From Bradyrhizobium sp. AZCC 2262 (GTDB lineage: Bacteria > Pseudomonadota > Alphaproteobacteria > Rhizobiales > Xanthobacteraceae), in assembly GCF_036924535.1 (NCBI RefSeq), contig NZ_JAZHRT010000001.1, forward strand, positions 9,352,501 through 9,416,500: a stretch of 64,000 nt of DNA. The letters are read 5' to 3'. The notes under the pieces were generated by a model that worked only from the letters and a program-made list of their open reading frames with translations, did not search any database and was not told where the DNA came from. This document shows, one piece after another, positions 63,485 through 64,000 of this stretch. Within the stretch, counting starts at the first letter, position 1; every line of letters starts with the position of its first letter. The position numbers were made by a program, and so were the translations under genes.

Positions 63485-64000
63485 GAGCGCTTCTCCTCGC
63501 GTTTCGGCGTGGCGTCTTTGATGAGATAGCCGGTCACCGAGCGGTTCTTTTCGAGCCATTTCTGTGCGGCGTCGCGGACCTGTTCGGCGGTAACGGCGCG
63601 AATCCGGTCCGGCCAGCTCCTGATATCGTCGATGGAAAGCCCGGTCGTCAGCGCGCCGCCATACCAGCGGGCCAGCGTGGCCTGATTGTCCTGGGCGTAG
63701 ATCGCTTCAGCAATCAACTGGGTCTTGACCCGCTCGAGATCCTCGGCGCGGGCGGGATTCTGGATGACGTCGGCAATCACGCCGTCGATCGCCTGCTCGA
63801 TCTGCGAAAACTCCACGCCGGGTTTTGGCGAAACCGAGATCGAGAACTGCGAGGGATCCAGCGAAGTGCCCTGGTAACCCGCGCCGGCGCTGATCGCGAG
63901 CGGACGGTCGATCACCAGTGCGCGGTAGAGATAGGAGTTGGAGCCGCCGCCCATCAATTGCGCGAGCACGTCGAGCGCTGCGCCTTCGCCGGCCGCAGCC
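63481..64000 (-). CDS. M16 family zinc peptidase (partial, C-terminal half)
   Basis: Open from the window edge to TGA 63481-63483; about 172 residues are visible. LAQLMGGGSNSYLYRALVIDRPLAISAGAGYQG and ARWYGGALTTGLSIDDIRSWPDRIRAVTAEQVRDAAQKWL are the second M16 domain. The HxxEH zinc site should lie in the missing N-terminal half. It overlaps the partner gene by four bases, so the pair is co-translated and probably forms a periplasmic heterodimer. Confidence 0.88.
   Translation of the reverse strand, partial: AAAGEGAALDVLAQLMGGGSNSYLYRALVIDRPLAISAGAGYQGTSLDPSQFSISVSPKPGVEFSQIEQAIDGVIADVIQNPARAEDLERVKTQLIAEAIYAQDNQATLARWYGGALTTGLSIDDIRSWPDRIRAVTAEQVRDAAQKWLEKNRSVTGYLIKDATPKREEKRS

Overview
The window looks like a chromosomal stretch of an alphaproteobacterium of the Bradyrhizobium / Nitrobacteraceae group. 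It is GC-rich with strong third-position G/C bias. It carries families typical of that group (Gcw_chp outer membrane protein, DUF2076, DUF2093, DUF4170, DUF1194, HisG/HisZ pair, ChbG/HpnK deacetylase) and is littered with the ~80-150 bp palindromic intergenic repeats common in Bradyrhizobium. The genus call is inference; no rRNA or other decisive marker is present. I saw no tRNA, rRNA or CRISPR array.

Layout: 0-7.7 kb: the end of glcF, a histone H1-like Lys/Ala protein, a Gcw_chp outer membrane protein, an HPP membrane protein, a YddA-type ABC exporter, a lactate/glycolate permease and an NDUFA9-like epimerase. 7.9-11.8 kb: envelope proteins of unknown role and a DUF1194 von Willebrand protein. 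12.0-16.4 kb: the groESL locus with CIRCE operator and promoter, split at its 3' side by a 1.9 kb insertion. 16.5-27.9 kb: lipoprotein, CheZ, L,D-transpeptidase, DUF2076, a polyprenyl glycosyltransferase/deacetylase pair, hisZ-hisG, rsmE, a tandem pair of secreted four-cysteine paralogues, ubiA. 28.1-30.9 kb: a copper cluster (DUF2946, outer membrane protein, copC, copD). 30.9-32.1 kb: non-coding, repeat-rich. 32.9-38.5 kb: pmbA-cysQ-like-DUF4170-DUF374-waaA-lpxK, a tightly packed lipid A/Kdo run. 39-53.5 kb: hydrolases, xseA, purD, acyl-CoA dehydrogenase, tadA, a very long RluB, rsmD, mutL. 53.7-57 kb: an accessory islet with a DUF4435 (TOPRIM-like, defence-type) gene cut at its 3' end by an IS5-type element. 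57-64 kb: a GMC dehydrogenase/Tat subunit/cytochrome c cluster, an ECF sigma factor, arfB and a pair of M16 peptidase genes.

The most unusual object is at 12063-14238. The last 255 bp of groL occur twice as direct repeats exactly 1921 bp apart (13 mismatches). Between them lies a two-gene operon with its own sigma70-like promoter: a 123-aa multi-pass membrane protein and a 369-aa trypsin-fold serine protease with an intact His/Asp/Ser triad. The functional groL has a new tail and a new terminator from the inserted side, while the old tail and old terminator are stranded downstream of the protease. This is how site-targeted or Campbell-type integration into the 3' end of a gene would look, but no integrase is present. 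The protease/membrane pair and its use of a chaperonin tail as a landing site is my main candidate for an undescribed system.

Other points of note are reciprocal stop-codon donation between the IS element and the DUF4435 gene, intergenic repeats that supply the stop codons of ubiA and lpxK, a nested repeat inside the groES-groEL spacer, and a dienelactone-hydrolase-like protein whose nucleophile serine is replaced by alanine.
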